Assembly: GCF_030272615.1 (NCBI RefSeq)
Contig: NC_081410.1
Location: 193,151,619 to 193,215,618, forward strand
Length of the DNA: 64,000 bases
DNA from: Cryptomeria japonica
Lineage: Eukaryota > Streptophyta > Pinopsida > Cupressales > Cupressaceae
Direction: 5' to 3'
Below are positions 1-11,800 of the stretch, in pieces; position 1 is the first letter of the stretch; each line of letters begins with the position of its first letter. Under the pieces are notes generated by a model, which was given only the letters and a program-made list of their open reading frames with translations, did not search any database and was not told the DNA's origin. The position numbers and the translations under genes were made by a program.

Positions 1-239
1 CACCCCCCCCCACCCCCACCGCTCAAATGAGATTCTCTTCTTCCTTTTATATCTCATGTTTGAGGGAGACACAACTTTTCATTCCATGTCTTTTGACCAT
101 TCATTAACTTAATTAAATTTTAATTATATTTAATTATATTCTTTTATGGTTTAATTTGATTTTTTAATTTTTATTCTTTGTATTTAATTTTATTATTATT
201 ATTTATTATTAAATTATATTTCAAAGTGGGGACATTACA
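1..239 (-). repeat. LTR end fragment inserted into a Ty3 element
   Basis: AT-rich block ending in GGGGACATTACA at 228-239, the reverse complement of the LTR start TGTAATGTCCCC seen at 1807 and at 22611 on the minus strand. A Ty3 RNase H reading frame begins abruptly at 240, so an LTR appears to have inserted into the older element. The rest of the LTR lies left of the window. Confidence 0.5.
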
Positions 240-1806
240 GGGCGTTAGCAAAAATGGGTTAATAAAATTCAGGCGTATGGCTTTGACATCAAATATGTCA
301 AAGGCAAGAAAAATATTGTTGCTGATGCACTCTCCAGGAAACCTTTAGTTGCTGCACTGTGTTCTTTGTGTGAGATTTCAGCTGATTGGAAATCTTAACT
401 TTTAGTTGAGTACTCTAAAAATCAGCAAGCATGCGAGATTTTTGATGGGCAATTTCAGGATGATAGGTATACAATGGATGATGATGTGATATACTACAAA
501 AACATAATTTATTTGGATCTTGAATCCAAATTAAAAGATTAGATCTTATGAGCCATTCATGATACACCAATGATAGGACATCCAAGATATTGCAAGGCAT
601 ACAAACAAATACGGGAGAGATTCACTTGGAAGGGTCTCAAAGAAGAAGTCTTGCGCTATGTTCGGGAATGTGTGACTTGTCAACAAAACAAGTCAGAGCA
701 TACATTTCCCGCTGGTTTGTTGCAACCATTGCCTATTCCAAAGTAGAAATGGATAGGAATATCCATGGATTTTATCACTGGTCTTCCGAGGGTACAAGGG
801 AAAGACTGTATCAATGTAGTAGTGGATTGGTTGATGAAATATGCACATTTCTTTCCTATTGCAGTTGACTACACAGCTTCGCAGGTAGTCGAGGTGTTTC
901 GTCTCCATGGTCTTCCTGAGACTATTGTTAGTTATCAGGACAAGAAGTTCATGAGTACTTTCTGGAAGGAGTTATTCTGACTTATAGGCACAGAGTTGAC
1001 TCCCGATACTAGTTACCACCCCGAGACAGATGGACAAATAGAGGTAGTCAACAAATGGATTGAGGGGTACTTACGTAACTATGCTTCAGGACAACAAAGA
1101 GCATGGGTACGCTGGTTATATCTGGGAGAGTATTGCTACAACATTACACATCATATGTCTATTGACATGACTCCTTTCCATGCCTTATATGGATATGATG
1201 CGTTGTCCTTCGTGGATTTGGCACTAAGAGACAGTAGAGTGCCACTGGCTCATGATTGGCTTCAGGAAAGTCAAGACATCCTTAAGATGCTTAAGGATAT
1301 CATATAGCATGCACAAAATTAGCAAAAGATATATACTAATCGACATAGGGTGGAGAAGGCTTTTGAGATTGGTGGTATGGTATTTTTGCATCTACAACCT
1401 TACCGACAGAGCACTCTTAAGAAAAGCGGAGTGAAAAAGCTCAGACCCTGCTTCTATGGGCATACAGAGTACTGAGGAGGATTGGGGAGGTTGCCTATGA
1501 GATTGAGCTGCCTCATGAGAGCAAGATTCACAATGTTTTCTATGTGTCTTGCCTAAATAAAGCCCTTGGACAGCATATAATGACTTCACCAGAGTTACCT
1601 CCATTAGATGAAGAGGGCAGATTGATAATGATACCAGCTAAGGTCCTAGATATGCGTGAGAGGAGGTTGAAGAATAGAGTGATCCGGGAGTATTTGGTGC
1701 AATGGAAAGACTTGCCTATAGAGGATGACGGATGGGAAGGGGAAGTAATTCTACAACATCCAACATTGCGTTTGCTCGAGGGCAAGCAATCTCAGGGAGG
1801 GAGGAC
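240..1806 (+). pseudogene. Decayed Ty3/gypsy chromovirus pol: RNase H end, integrase, chromodomain
   Basis: From about 250 the translation gives the RNase H tail (FDIKYVKGKKNIVADALSR). This is followed by an HHCC integrase zinc finger with CVTCQQNK near 670-690, the catalytic core with MDFITGLP near 765-790, and DGQIEVVNKWIEGYLRNY near 1028-1080, where E is the third catalytic acidic residue. A chromodomain-like tail (EYLVQWKDLPIEDDGWEGE) lies near 1690-1745. Frames shift repeatedly and stops occur near 541, 744, 978 and 1305, so it is dead. A polypurine tract AGGGAGGGAGGA (1794-1805) directly precedes the 3' LTR. gag, protease and RT are missing, either displaced by the LTR at 1-239 or outside the window. 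The family call is firm; the exact chromovirus clade is not determined. Confidence 0.8.
1794..1805 (+). promoter_or_regulatory. Polypurine tract of the Ty3 remnant
   Basis: AGGGAGGGAGGA immediately before the LTR start TGTAATGTCCCC; such tracts prime plus-strand DNA synthesis in LTR retrotransposons. Confidence 0.6.
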
Positions 1807-3110
1807 TGTAATGTCCCCTCTTTCCTAGTAGATCATTTAGAATCAAAGATTCACCTGTTATCCATCTCCGCAGGTGAAATTCAGTGGATAGGAGATGTCA
1901 GTGCTACCAAGGGGGATTCATACTTAGCCATTTTTGGCCTCGGATAGCTTATTTCATATGTACTTTATGATATTTCATTATAAAGCTCTTTATACTAAAA
2001 ATAGAATTATTAAATTTCAACTTAAAATCATAAATTCACCTTGGCACACCTAACTAGGCAAGTTTGTTTTAAAAAGGTGGGCAAAATTCAATGAATAATA
2101 GACCCTCAAGCATGGACACAGCCTAGAAGGAGAATATTCCAAGTTTTGAAGGCATCTAGAACCCTAAAGTGGACGTCCAGGGTTGGAGGTTGATAAAAAG
2201 TGTTGAAAGCTTTCATTTTTGCATTTGATGATTCAATTTTTCAGTGTTCTTTGAGAATTTGAGCTCTGCAAACTTTGAACAGAAGCAGATCTACATTGGG
2301 GAACGAAATTTCCTCAATATCAGGTGAGCTTGGATGAAATCCCAAGTCACAAAACTGAGGAATTCATCCAGAATTTCTGTTTGGGCTACAAAATCAGACT
2401 TTATCAGCAATTGGAGACCTGTAGCAGCAAGGAAATCAGTTTTAAGAAGCAACCAAAGGCAGCCACAACCATTTCCAGCACCCACGTGGCCATTCCTTGC
2501 AGGCCGTACCACTTTGGAGGCAGCTGTGGCGTCAATTTGTTCATACAGCAGCAATTAGGGTTAGGAAAAGGAAGGAAATTCACATCAGCAATTCTTTGTG
2601 GAAAATTAGGCAAATTCAGTGATCTTGATAGAACCTGTATCAGATTTTCTTATTTCTTCAATAAAAGTTTTAGATAATTTTAGTAGAAGCAAATAAAGCA
2701 CATTGGAGGAGCTGAAACCACTTGGGCACTCCTAATTTGCGAATTCTTTTAGATCCCTCAATAAAACAGACATTTCCAGGCGTTGGACTCCTGGTATGCC
2801 TAATGCATTTCTAATGACTTAAATCTTCCAAATTTGAAATTTATTGTTTGCTGATATAAAAATCAGAATTCGGAAATTGTATATCAGTCTTTTATTTTCT
2901 TATATTTTGCATCCAAAATCATTCCTTCGTTGAAAACAAAACAAGCATTAAACCTAAACAAAATTCCTGGAAACAAAACGCAAGTCAAAGCACCAAAAAA
3001 ACATCCCCTAAAACCCCAATTAGCAAATGGAAAATCAGAAAATTTCAGATCAGGGCAGAAAGGGAATCTTTCAGGGAATTTGAGTACTAATGGTGCACTA
3101 AGAGAAGTAT
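1807..3110 (+). repeat. 3' LTR of the Ty3 chromovirus remnant (right end uncertain)
   Basis: Starts TGTAATGTCCCC right after the polypurine tract. The same terminal sequence starts the minus-strand solo LTRs at 7447 and 22611. Related solo LTRs here are 1.3-1.8 kb, so this one should end near 3.1-3.5 kb, but no clean terminal CA or target duplication is visible. The longest ORFs inside (2291-2677) overlap each other on both strands and resemble nothing I recognise. Confidence 0.5.
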
Positions 3111-4946
3111 TGCCTAGCTAATCTATCTGCTCTATTATGTAACTACTAGTGATCAATATGGAGGCTTTAGAGCCTCCAGACTCATCCAATATGGATCTGC
3201 ATTATAGGGTGATGACCTCATGAAGAAAAAGAGCCAGGCACTACTGGTTTGAATTCTGAAGAAAGTAGATAGATTATTGCTTGAGCCCTTTTAGAGGTAT
3301 TGATATCTTCTCCAAATTTCTTAGTAAATGGGGCATTTAAAAATGAATTGTTCCTCAATTTCCATGTCTTGGAGGGAGCAAAGGTGGCAGATCTGAGATT
3401 CTACAGCTTGTGTGTGGCTTTGCCATTATTATAAACAACACTAGGAGATGACCTCACTAGAGATACTCAAGTGAGGGATTCTATTGTGATGCTAGATGAC
3501 AGAAGACAAAACGTGGTGGAGAACTAGAAGCCAAGAATAAATTTTAGATAACATTCGTTTAGATCTTTGAATAGAGTATTTCATTTACAAAAAAATTGTT
3601 AACTGCAATCACATGATTTTCCAATTATCTTATTTGGGTGCTTGGATTGGAAGTAACTTTTTGGCAATTTTCGATAGAAAAAACATGGAAATCCTTAATC
3701 ATAGGTTACATTGAATTCAAGGAATTTTGATCACATTTTGGCAGAATAATGTTGCACATAGGTAGAGAGGAAATTCTTTCACTTTGCTTCTGATTGATAT
3801 TATTGAGTTTTTTTCTTTTTTGAGAAAATGGAAACCACAAGTAGTTGTATAACAACTCCAGAAAGAAAGGTCTTATGTTTGTTGTTATTGGTGGTGGATC
3901 ATGAAAAGAAATACATATTTTTTGTTACTGTCATATGATGTTGTAACATCTTTTCACGTAGGTATTTAATAGCTACATTGTTATCTTGTGTGATCTGATA
4001 AATTGTGTAACACTGTTTGGCTGAATGTTAAATTAAAAAATCCTGTGATGGTAAAACTCATTTCAATAATGGTGTAATAGTAAGCTCACAATGCAATGTA
4101 AATTTAAACTGACTTTAATGTGTCAGGTTGTGCAAAGTAACACTCACTTTAGTACTCTGTTTGTGGTCACTTCAATATACTGGGTTCATTAGTACTTTTA
4201 TTGCAAGAATGATCACTGCTCAAATATTTGAATATTTGATCTTAAATTGTTATTGACACTTCTGGGCTGGACGTCACTTCATCTGGTGGAGATCTTTATA
4301 TTTTAAAAGCTTGCTTTAATATTATTTACAGTAACTGAATTCACATAAAAATTCCAAATGCAATTGACAACTGCTTTTATTTATGAATTTCAAGGGCTGA
4401 AAACTGCAATTCAGTTGACATTTGACAGGCACAAACATTATTGTAACCACATGATATATTTTCATTGCCATTCTTTGTCAGTAGTCGTTACTGATTTTCT
4501 TTTCATCTCTTCAAAAGTTAAAAATAGTGAAATTGCCTGCAATTTGCCTGATTGAATGCACTTGCATAAATGACATGACCCTTCAGGAATGATTGATGAA
4601 GAGAGTGCATGAATGCTATCTGCTATTTGATGAAGTAATTAAATAGTTTTTAGTACTTCTTGCATTGAAATAGAAATATCCGATCAGAGGTGAGAATGGG
4701 AGACTTCAAATTTTTTATGTCTTTGAAACTTTGTGGTTTTCAGTACCTTTGATACCAGCAGAGGCTATTGAAAGCTATAATATAAAGAAACTACTCTTGT
4801 GACTATTAATATATGGTACATGTGTTCAAGATCCAATTAATAAGTTTTTTGCTTTATCTTGTTCAAGTTTAAAATGGTTTTCAGGTAAGTTAGGTCTTTT
4901 CTTAGAAATTGATGTTGGCATAGTGTGTATATTTGTTGCTACACAG
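3111..4946. other. Intron sequence upstream of the first visible ICDH exon; no gene seen
   Basis: AT-rich, with stops in all frames at short intervals. No earlier ICDH exon (for example the MDGDEMTR segment) was found by reading. It ends in the acceptor ACACAG at 4941-4946. Confidence 0.5.
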
Positions 4947-5024
4947 ATGAAGGAAGACTTAAGGAGTTTGGACTGAAGTCAATGTGGAAGAGCCCCAATG
5001 GCACAATAAGGAACATACTGAATG
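4947..5024 (+). CDS. ICDH: NADP-ICDH exon with the isocitrate-binding SPNGTIRN loop
   Basis: Preceded by a pyrimidine-containing tract ending ACACAG and followed by donor GTAATT. The exon begins with two bases of a split Asp codon and reads [19 protein letters not shown] and then TIRNILN, ending with the first base of a Gly codon (phase 1). The Ser, Asn and Arg of SPNGTIRN contact isocitrate in this family. The next coding exon is 20.3 kb downstream. No earlier exon is seen between 1 and 4946, so the preceding intron exceeds 4.9 kb. Confidence 0.9.
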
Positions 5025-8000
5025 GTAATTGTTCTTATTTACCCATTTAGACCTTTCAGTGTATCATTTGAAAGAAAGTTACATGTACATGTCAAAGGCT
5101 TATTCCCCTTCCATTTCTGCCACTCATATGAGCCTACAAGATTGATCAGTGCCTGAATTGTTTTTCTTTTTTGTTTTTGTTGGTCGCTGAATTAATATCT
5201 TTTATCATGAACATCGGTTGTCACAAGGTGTTACATTTTTGTTAGGTATTGGTAGGAACTGCATTTTTATTAAAAGTACTCTTTTCTTTTTATGGCTCCT
5301 AAATTTCACACTTTGCAGTCTACTATCTCATTCTTGTTTTATGTTTTCTATATACTTAATTTACACCCATTCTGGTTAAACCATTTAGTTGTGCCATGCA
5401 GCATTTCTATCTGAAATGTCAACTCTGATGATGCTCGTGCCAATGATTTTGGTTCATCTTTTTATCAAGTTTCTTGTTTTCTCAAGTTGTCCTTTTCCAT
5501 GTGTTATATTTTTTTTACATTTCTAAATTTTGTTTAGATATTCCTTTAACTTTGAACAATCAGGGGAGTAGAGATGCTTACTCTGTTTTTTTAATTTGGT
5601 GCTCTAGTTTCTGCACCTGCCATCCCTTCCTTCTATGCTTTCTTAGTTTTTCTTCATTCAGATCCCTTATTCATTGCTCAAGCCTAGTGAACTCCCATAA
5701 TTCTATTTCCAGTTGGGCACATCTTAATTCACTGTGGTATCTTATAGGATGTAGGATTTGATATTAAACATGTTTGTTATGAACTTTTTTGGGATGTTTT
5801 TGAATTGTCTATATATTTGTATTTAACTCTTGCTTACCGACATTTATTACCAATATAAGTTGGTCCACGTTATGAGAAAGCTAGGCAAGATGTCACATTT
5901 TATTAGAATGCTAAAATTATTTTTAAGCATCATTTACTTTTTGGAATATAAGAAACTCATATTTTCTCCTTGAATCTGCTCTATTTTGCATATTTAACAT
6001 TTTTTTTAGTTTTTCTTGGAGTCTTGCTTTTTTCATAAATACTAATAAGATCTATTATTCTATAGAATTGGTGGGCACACAGGTTTTTTGTGGAGTGAAA
6101 AAATGATTTTTTTTTGTTTTGTTGGTGCTTGTCTGTAAGAACCCCGTTGGTTCTAACTTCCCCGAAATGCTAATTCGGATTTGTTTTTGTATTTTCGAGG
6201 GTTTTGAACAAATTTAAATAAAAATTTGACAAGTGCACTAGACAAGAATTACTCAAAACTGAATTGAAACAAAATTGAGAGCAACTGCAACTATATTATG
6301 AATAAGATAACTGCTGCAAATGAAACTAATACATAAAACATACTCGTAGTTTCTCAACTTATTTAAATTAAAGGATTCTGGAGTTTGCCAGCCAAAACTG
6401 GGAAACTAACCAAAATAGGCATACAAGTCCAGATTATGATTTCTCTGAGCCAGAAAGTTGATAAAGTAGCTTGAATAGGCTAGGCGTCCAAGGTGGAGCA
6501 GTCTAAATGCCAAAGGGGAAGGCTTTTCAGCCCTCCAAATTCCACGCCCTTTTCCAGATTCCCACGTGCCTGGCTGATGGTGTACGGCCAGCCCAAGAAA
6601 ATGTACGGCCTGCTTATTTGATGCCATTGCCAACTATTGCTGATTGGGGCGACTAAGTCCGAAATCCCTTTCCTAATTGTAAAATCTGCAAATAACTGAA
6701 AATAAGAAACTTTGATGAAGCACAATAAGACTCTAGGATGAAGCCCTCTCAATTTGCAATAATTCAACTAATCTTTCACAGCCTCAGAATCACAGATCCA
6801 TTAGGAATGAACGTTCTTCAATAGCAAACCCTATCAAAACCTTGTCTCAGAAAATCCACAGAGCAAAATCAAGCAATGTTAAATAATAAATAATAGAGTT
6901 TGAATTGCCTTCATTTTCCTTATAACCCCCAAATGACACAATTTTCAAGAAGTACGCCCAAATGCATTTTAAATACATTAAAATGTATTTAATTAGCTTT
7001 GCATAGTTTAATAATCAACTTGGACGCCCAAATTCACTTAAGTGATTTAATAAAAATCCCTTTATAATATTAAGTGGCTTTTAATTTAATAAAGTCACTT
7101 TATGACTTTATAATAACCATATAAGTTAATTAAATAACTTAACCACTAAAATATTAATATCTCTTTCATTATTCAGTCTTTTGACGTGCCATCTGATGTT
7201 GGAGTCAACACTGAATAACCCCCATGTGTCTAGGTGCCCTGACTAAAAATAGCACAACTGCCAGATTGACTTACTCCCTCAACTAAGCTCACACATTGAC
7301 TGCTAAGGCCCTGGAACTGAACCCAAGATTGAACTGAAGAAGTGGAATTGCCACTGAGACTCTCTATCCAAAACGTTAGCCTACGAGAGTCCAAAATAAT
7401 AGGCTAACCCATCAGTCACTGAAACTAACTAGAGTGGGGACATTAGATTGTCAACATGTATGGAAAGATTTTTTGAATTTGTATTTATCTACATACTTTT
7501 GAGTTGATATAACATCATAAAAATAATAACAACAAAGAAAACAGGCATGTGTCGATCATTGGATGAAATGGGTTACTGCTGAATGTTTACTGTATAAACC
7601 CATTCGCTGCACATGGTAGCTATACATCTCTGTCCAAAAATGTTGTTGGGGATTTTTTGTGCATATTGTAATGACTGTTATTCTTGTACCATAGAATGGT
7701 CCAACAGCTACATTGCTTTACACAAGTTATAGTTGTCATGTATAATAATGTGAAAATGTAACTGATCATAAATAATGTGTCATGTGACCAAGATAACATA
7801 GAAAGTAATAGTTAGTGGCTAGGTAGTTAAGCCACTATAATCATGCAGTGTTGTACATTCGTAATGAGATAATAGCTTATATGAGAGATTGTGAGGATAC
7901 GCAGGTCCAAATTGGGATAGTTGTATGCTTGATATTTTTTTTCTGTAGTATTCCATATTAAATTATCTTCTTTCCATTTGATAATGGAAAGTATTTGATA

Positions 8001-8790
8001 GTACAGCTAACAAACTCTCTTCCAGCGAAGTCAGAAGATGGAATTAGACCATTTCTATGCCCATCACTCTATTGTATGCTTTTGAGTATGATGAAAGTGG
8101 TACTACTTTTATTTCCATCCAAAAAGAAGGAATGTGACCTTTGATGAAACATCTTTTCTTCAACTTGTCAGTTGGTCCTTTTTCCAATTTTACTAACAAC
8201 TTTTTGGGCAACAATTATAGCCCTCACATGCTTGTGTTTTTCTTGTTGGGTGTTGTGAATTTTGGCAATAATTTAATTGTCATCCCAAAGTAATCTAAAT
8301 TCTTCTTTGAAAGCCTTCTATAATTTCTCCCATTTATTCACTCGTCTGGTTGAATCTCAGTGTACTAGTCAAAAGTGCTACACCTATAAGGGTGGCTAGG
8401 AATGATCCTAATCAATAATTTTTATCATTATGTCTTTTTGGTGCCAAAATAGTTTCACAAGTTTTGTAGTCCCATGGGATCTTCAAATCCATCTTTGGTC
8501 AACATAGGCAGATTTTAACTCTCTACGCTTGGGCTTGCTAGTGAATTCACCATGGCTTGACCTTGATGTGAATCCAAGGACTAGAACCTTCTTCTCAAGA
8601 AGCTGTATTTTTGATGTTTTGGTGCTTTCCTAGCATTTTCACACATGTGAGAATCCTCTAGTCTTCTAAAGATTTTAGTAATCTTTGCTTTAGTGATTGC
8701 CCTTAGATTCTCTTTTCTCTGCTGAAAACCTTTGCTTTAGTGTTTTTGACTTAGTTTGTTGTTTGATCAACAACTCTTTGTTACCACATA

Positions 8791-8837
<47 letters not shown>

Positions 8838-11800
8838 GAAGACTTCATCTCAAGATGAAGACTTTCCTTGTATATAGAAGTCTTTGTTGATTGCTTGGAT
8901 TGTGTTATGCCCCCTTTTTGGGACGATGTGGTTTATGATTGGATTAGCCTATTATTGGCCCTCGTAGGCTAAGACAGATGGTTAGAGAGTCCCAGTTGGC
9001 AGTGCAGGAGGCTTATTCCCTTTCCGGAGGTCAGAAGTGTTCAGGATTGCTCTTCGTTTGGTTCAGTTTGGCCTTTGTTTGACTCAGTTTTTTACACTTA
9101 CTATTTATAGGAAGTCAGTGATTGATTGAGAGGGACCCTTTCTATTTTTAGCAAGGCAAATGGATGCGTAGTGGATGCAGTGGTTGAATTCCTGGTTCAG
9201 ACGAAATCGAGAAATAATGAGTATTAATGGAGTTATGTTATTTTTAATTATTAGTAAAGTAATCCTTTATTAATAATTAATTGTTGAAGGCATATTATAA
9301 GGTCTTTATTTGCACTTATTTATTGACGGTCAAGTTATCATTAAAAGGGGACCAGTTATTTAACTTATTTATGGGCACCTATTCCAAGGTGATAAAATAT
9401 TAAATATTTAAGTGCAAAGTTAAAAACATTTAAATGCTCATTAATGTGCTTTTTGGAAGGAATCGACTGGTTGATATATATATATTTTGCATTGGGAAAT
9501 GGAATGATTATTCTTGAGTATTGTTTATGACATTTTATTTTTGAAAACCGGAGGGCAAGGATTTCTGCCTGCTTCCAGCCATTGGAGAACGCCAACTCTT
9601 CAATGTGTTTGCAATTTTGATGCTGTGAAATACCAGCAAAATTATTGCTATCTGTGGGCTTCATATAGAGGTCCAGATTGTGCATATTGGTGAAAAATCC
9701 CAAAGGGCTTACAAGGGTTTGATGTGCTGCTACAGTACTGTGAATAGTGACGCTACAGTACCCACTACAGTAGGCACTACAGTACACGTGAACAGTGCCA
9801 CGCTACAGTACACGTGAATAGTGATATCTATGAAATCTGCAGTTTAGTGTCGTGGAAGGGATTATATTCTGGATTTTACAAGGGTTCAGGAGTTGATTAG
9901 CAGACTATTGCGAGATCTTTCATTGGAGACTATTTGATTGCTGCCATCTGGTCATTATTCCAGGTTCTTAATGTCTGCATCTGTACTGCAGTTGTAATTG
10001 CTGCTAATATTTGCCATTGCATAATAATCAAGTCAGTCGATTCTCATTGCAAGCCAAAGTTTTGGTGATTAGATTATAATCAGCTTATACATCATTGTAT
10101 ATGAAAGGAAATTGAGGTTGCCTATGATATGTTTGTTATAATACCTTCTTGCTGTAGATGTTCATTTGCATGGGTGAGTTGCTTGCCAAGTGTTCGCCTT
10201 AATGTCCCTTGGCTGTAGATGCTTACCAGCTATCTTATTGCATTAATAGGTTGCATGGGAAGTTTACTAGTGCTGTAGCTTACCATTGTATGGTTAGTTT
10301 GTATACTAAGTGTTCGAAAAATTAACTATCAGCTGTAGATGTCAATTTCAGTCAATTATCATTATTGCAGAAGACTAAAAGATACTTGCATTGTTTCTCC
10401 ATCTAGTTTCAGTCATTTGAATACTTTCATTTGAGTCTATTTCAGTTTGTGTAAACTTTATATGCCATTCAAATACAAACAAACAAGTATACAGCAGTTG
10501 TGGAGAAGAATTGACAAGTGTTTGACAAAATGTCTGAGTGCTGAAAGAAGAGAAATAAGTCAGATTTATTCAAAAAACACAAAAAAATCACAAAACATCA
10601 AAACAAAACATACAAACCAACAGAGTTCAGGAGTAAACAACTCTACAAGGGGGTGGGATAATACAAATTGAACTTGGTTTGTGAGATCCACCCACACTTC
10701 TTTTGGAAGGGCAAGATATTTGGCAATGTCAACGTAATCTTCCTCCTTATGCTCTAGGTTATTGTTTGTAGTTAGTAGGATGTTTTGGTGTCTTCTTTAT
10801 TGACTATGGCTTGGACTCACGCTTCGGCTCCAACTTTTGCTTCAACTTTCTACTTGGCTGACTTTGATGGATTTTAGGCATTGGCTGCTTCACACAACCT
10901 CCTTCATTCTTGTTCCACTGGTCAAAGCGATTGTATGATTTCTTGATTGTCCCCTTAAATACGCTCTAATCTTCTCCATTCTTTGTTTAGGATTTCTAGT
11001 ATAGTTGTCAAAAAGTGTTGGCAGATGCTCGTTCTTTATGAATATGACCTTTGTTATAGGCAATGAGACCAAATGTTTACTACTAAATAATAATATTACA
11101 GATGAAATTTAACAATGCATGCTATATATTTGTAGATGAAAATGATTGAATGCTTTATTTTCAGTAGTGCTTGTAAAATCTAATTGTAGACTCGGAAGGA
11201 TTGTGTGTACAATCCATAGTTGAAAATCTCGGACTTGGCAAACCAAAAATTTGGACTCGGACTCGGACTCGGACTCGTGAAAGACTCGCGAAAGACGCGG
11301 CAAAAAAAAAAACTGTAGTTTTACAAAAAAACAATAAAGAAATTAATGCATCTAGAGAACATAAGTGCCATAATTGACACATTACACATGTCATATGATC
11401 TACAAACACGCAATATTTGAAATTTCATCATTCATGGTAGCATATTCAAGTTTCAAGTTTCAACTCTAAAATGTATAATGGCAGCATAAGTATATAAATG
11501 TTCACAAAATTACATATAATGATATGTCCAAGTCCAACTCCAAATGTGAAAAACAACAATGTGAATGAACAAACCAAAGAGAAGACTACATCTTCCTCTT
11601 TGTATTTTTCCTAATATAGCTCAATTTTTCAGGCCTTGAGCTAGAAGTAGTAGCAGTGGGTGTTGTGGTATCTAAATGGTGAGATGATTCTTCTTCAAAG
11701 TCAAAGTCCTCATCATCGTCCTCATCTTCGTCCTCATCTTTATCCTCCATTTCATCCAATCTTGCTCCTTCTGCATCTTGTGCTGCTCCTCTCTCTATTT

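Larger units (their letters stand above)
7453..8902. other. Intron sequence between two solo LTRs
   Basis: Apart from a possible decayed gag scrap (8090-8560) and a TC microsatellite (8793-8833), I see nothing coding here. Confidence 0.4.

Noticed and set aside
2291-2677. Overlapping ORFs of 74-117 codons on both strands
   Set aside because: Inside the presumed LTR of the Ty3 remnant, mutually overlapping, no homology recognised.
1-4946. Search for upstream ICDH exons (MDGDEMTR, KCATITP segments)
   Set aside because: Not found; the upstream intron seems to extend past position 1.
9365-9787. 140-codon minus-strand ORF
   Set aside because: Lies wholly inside a solo LTR, has no recognisable domain, and covers the CTACAGTA repeat cluster.
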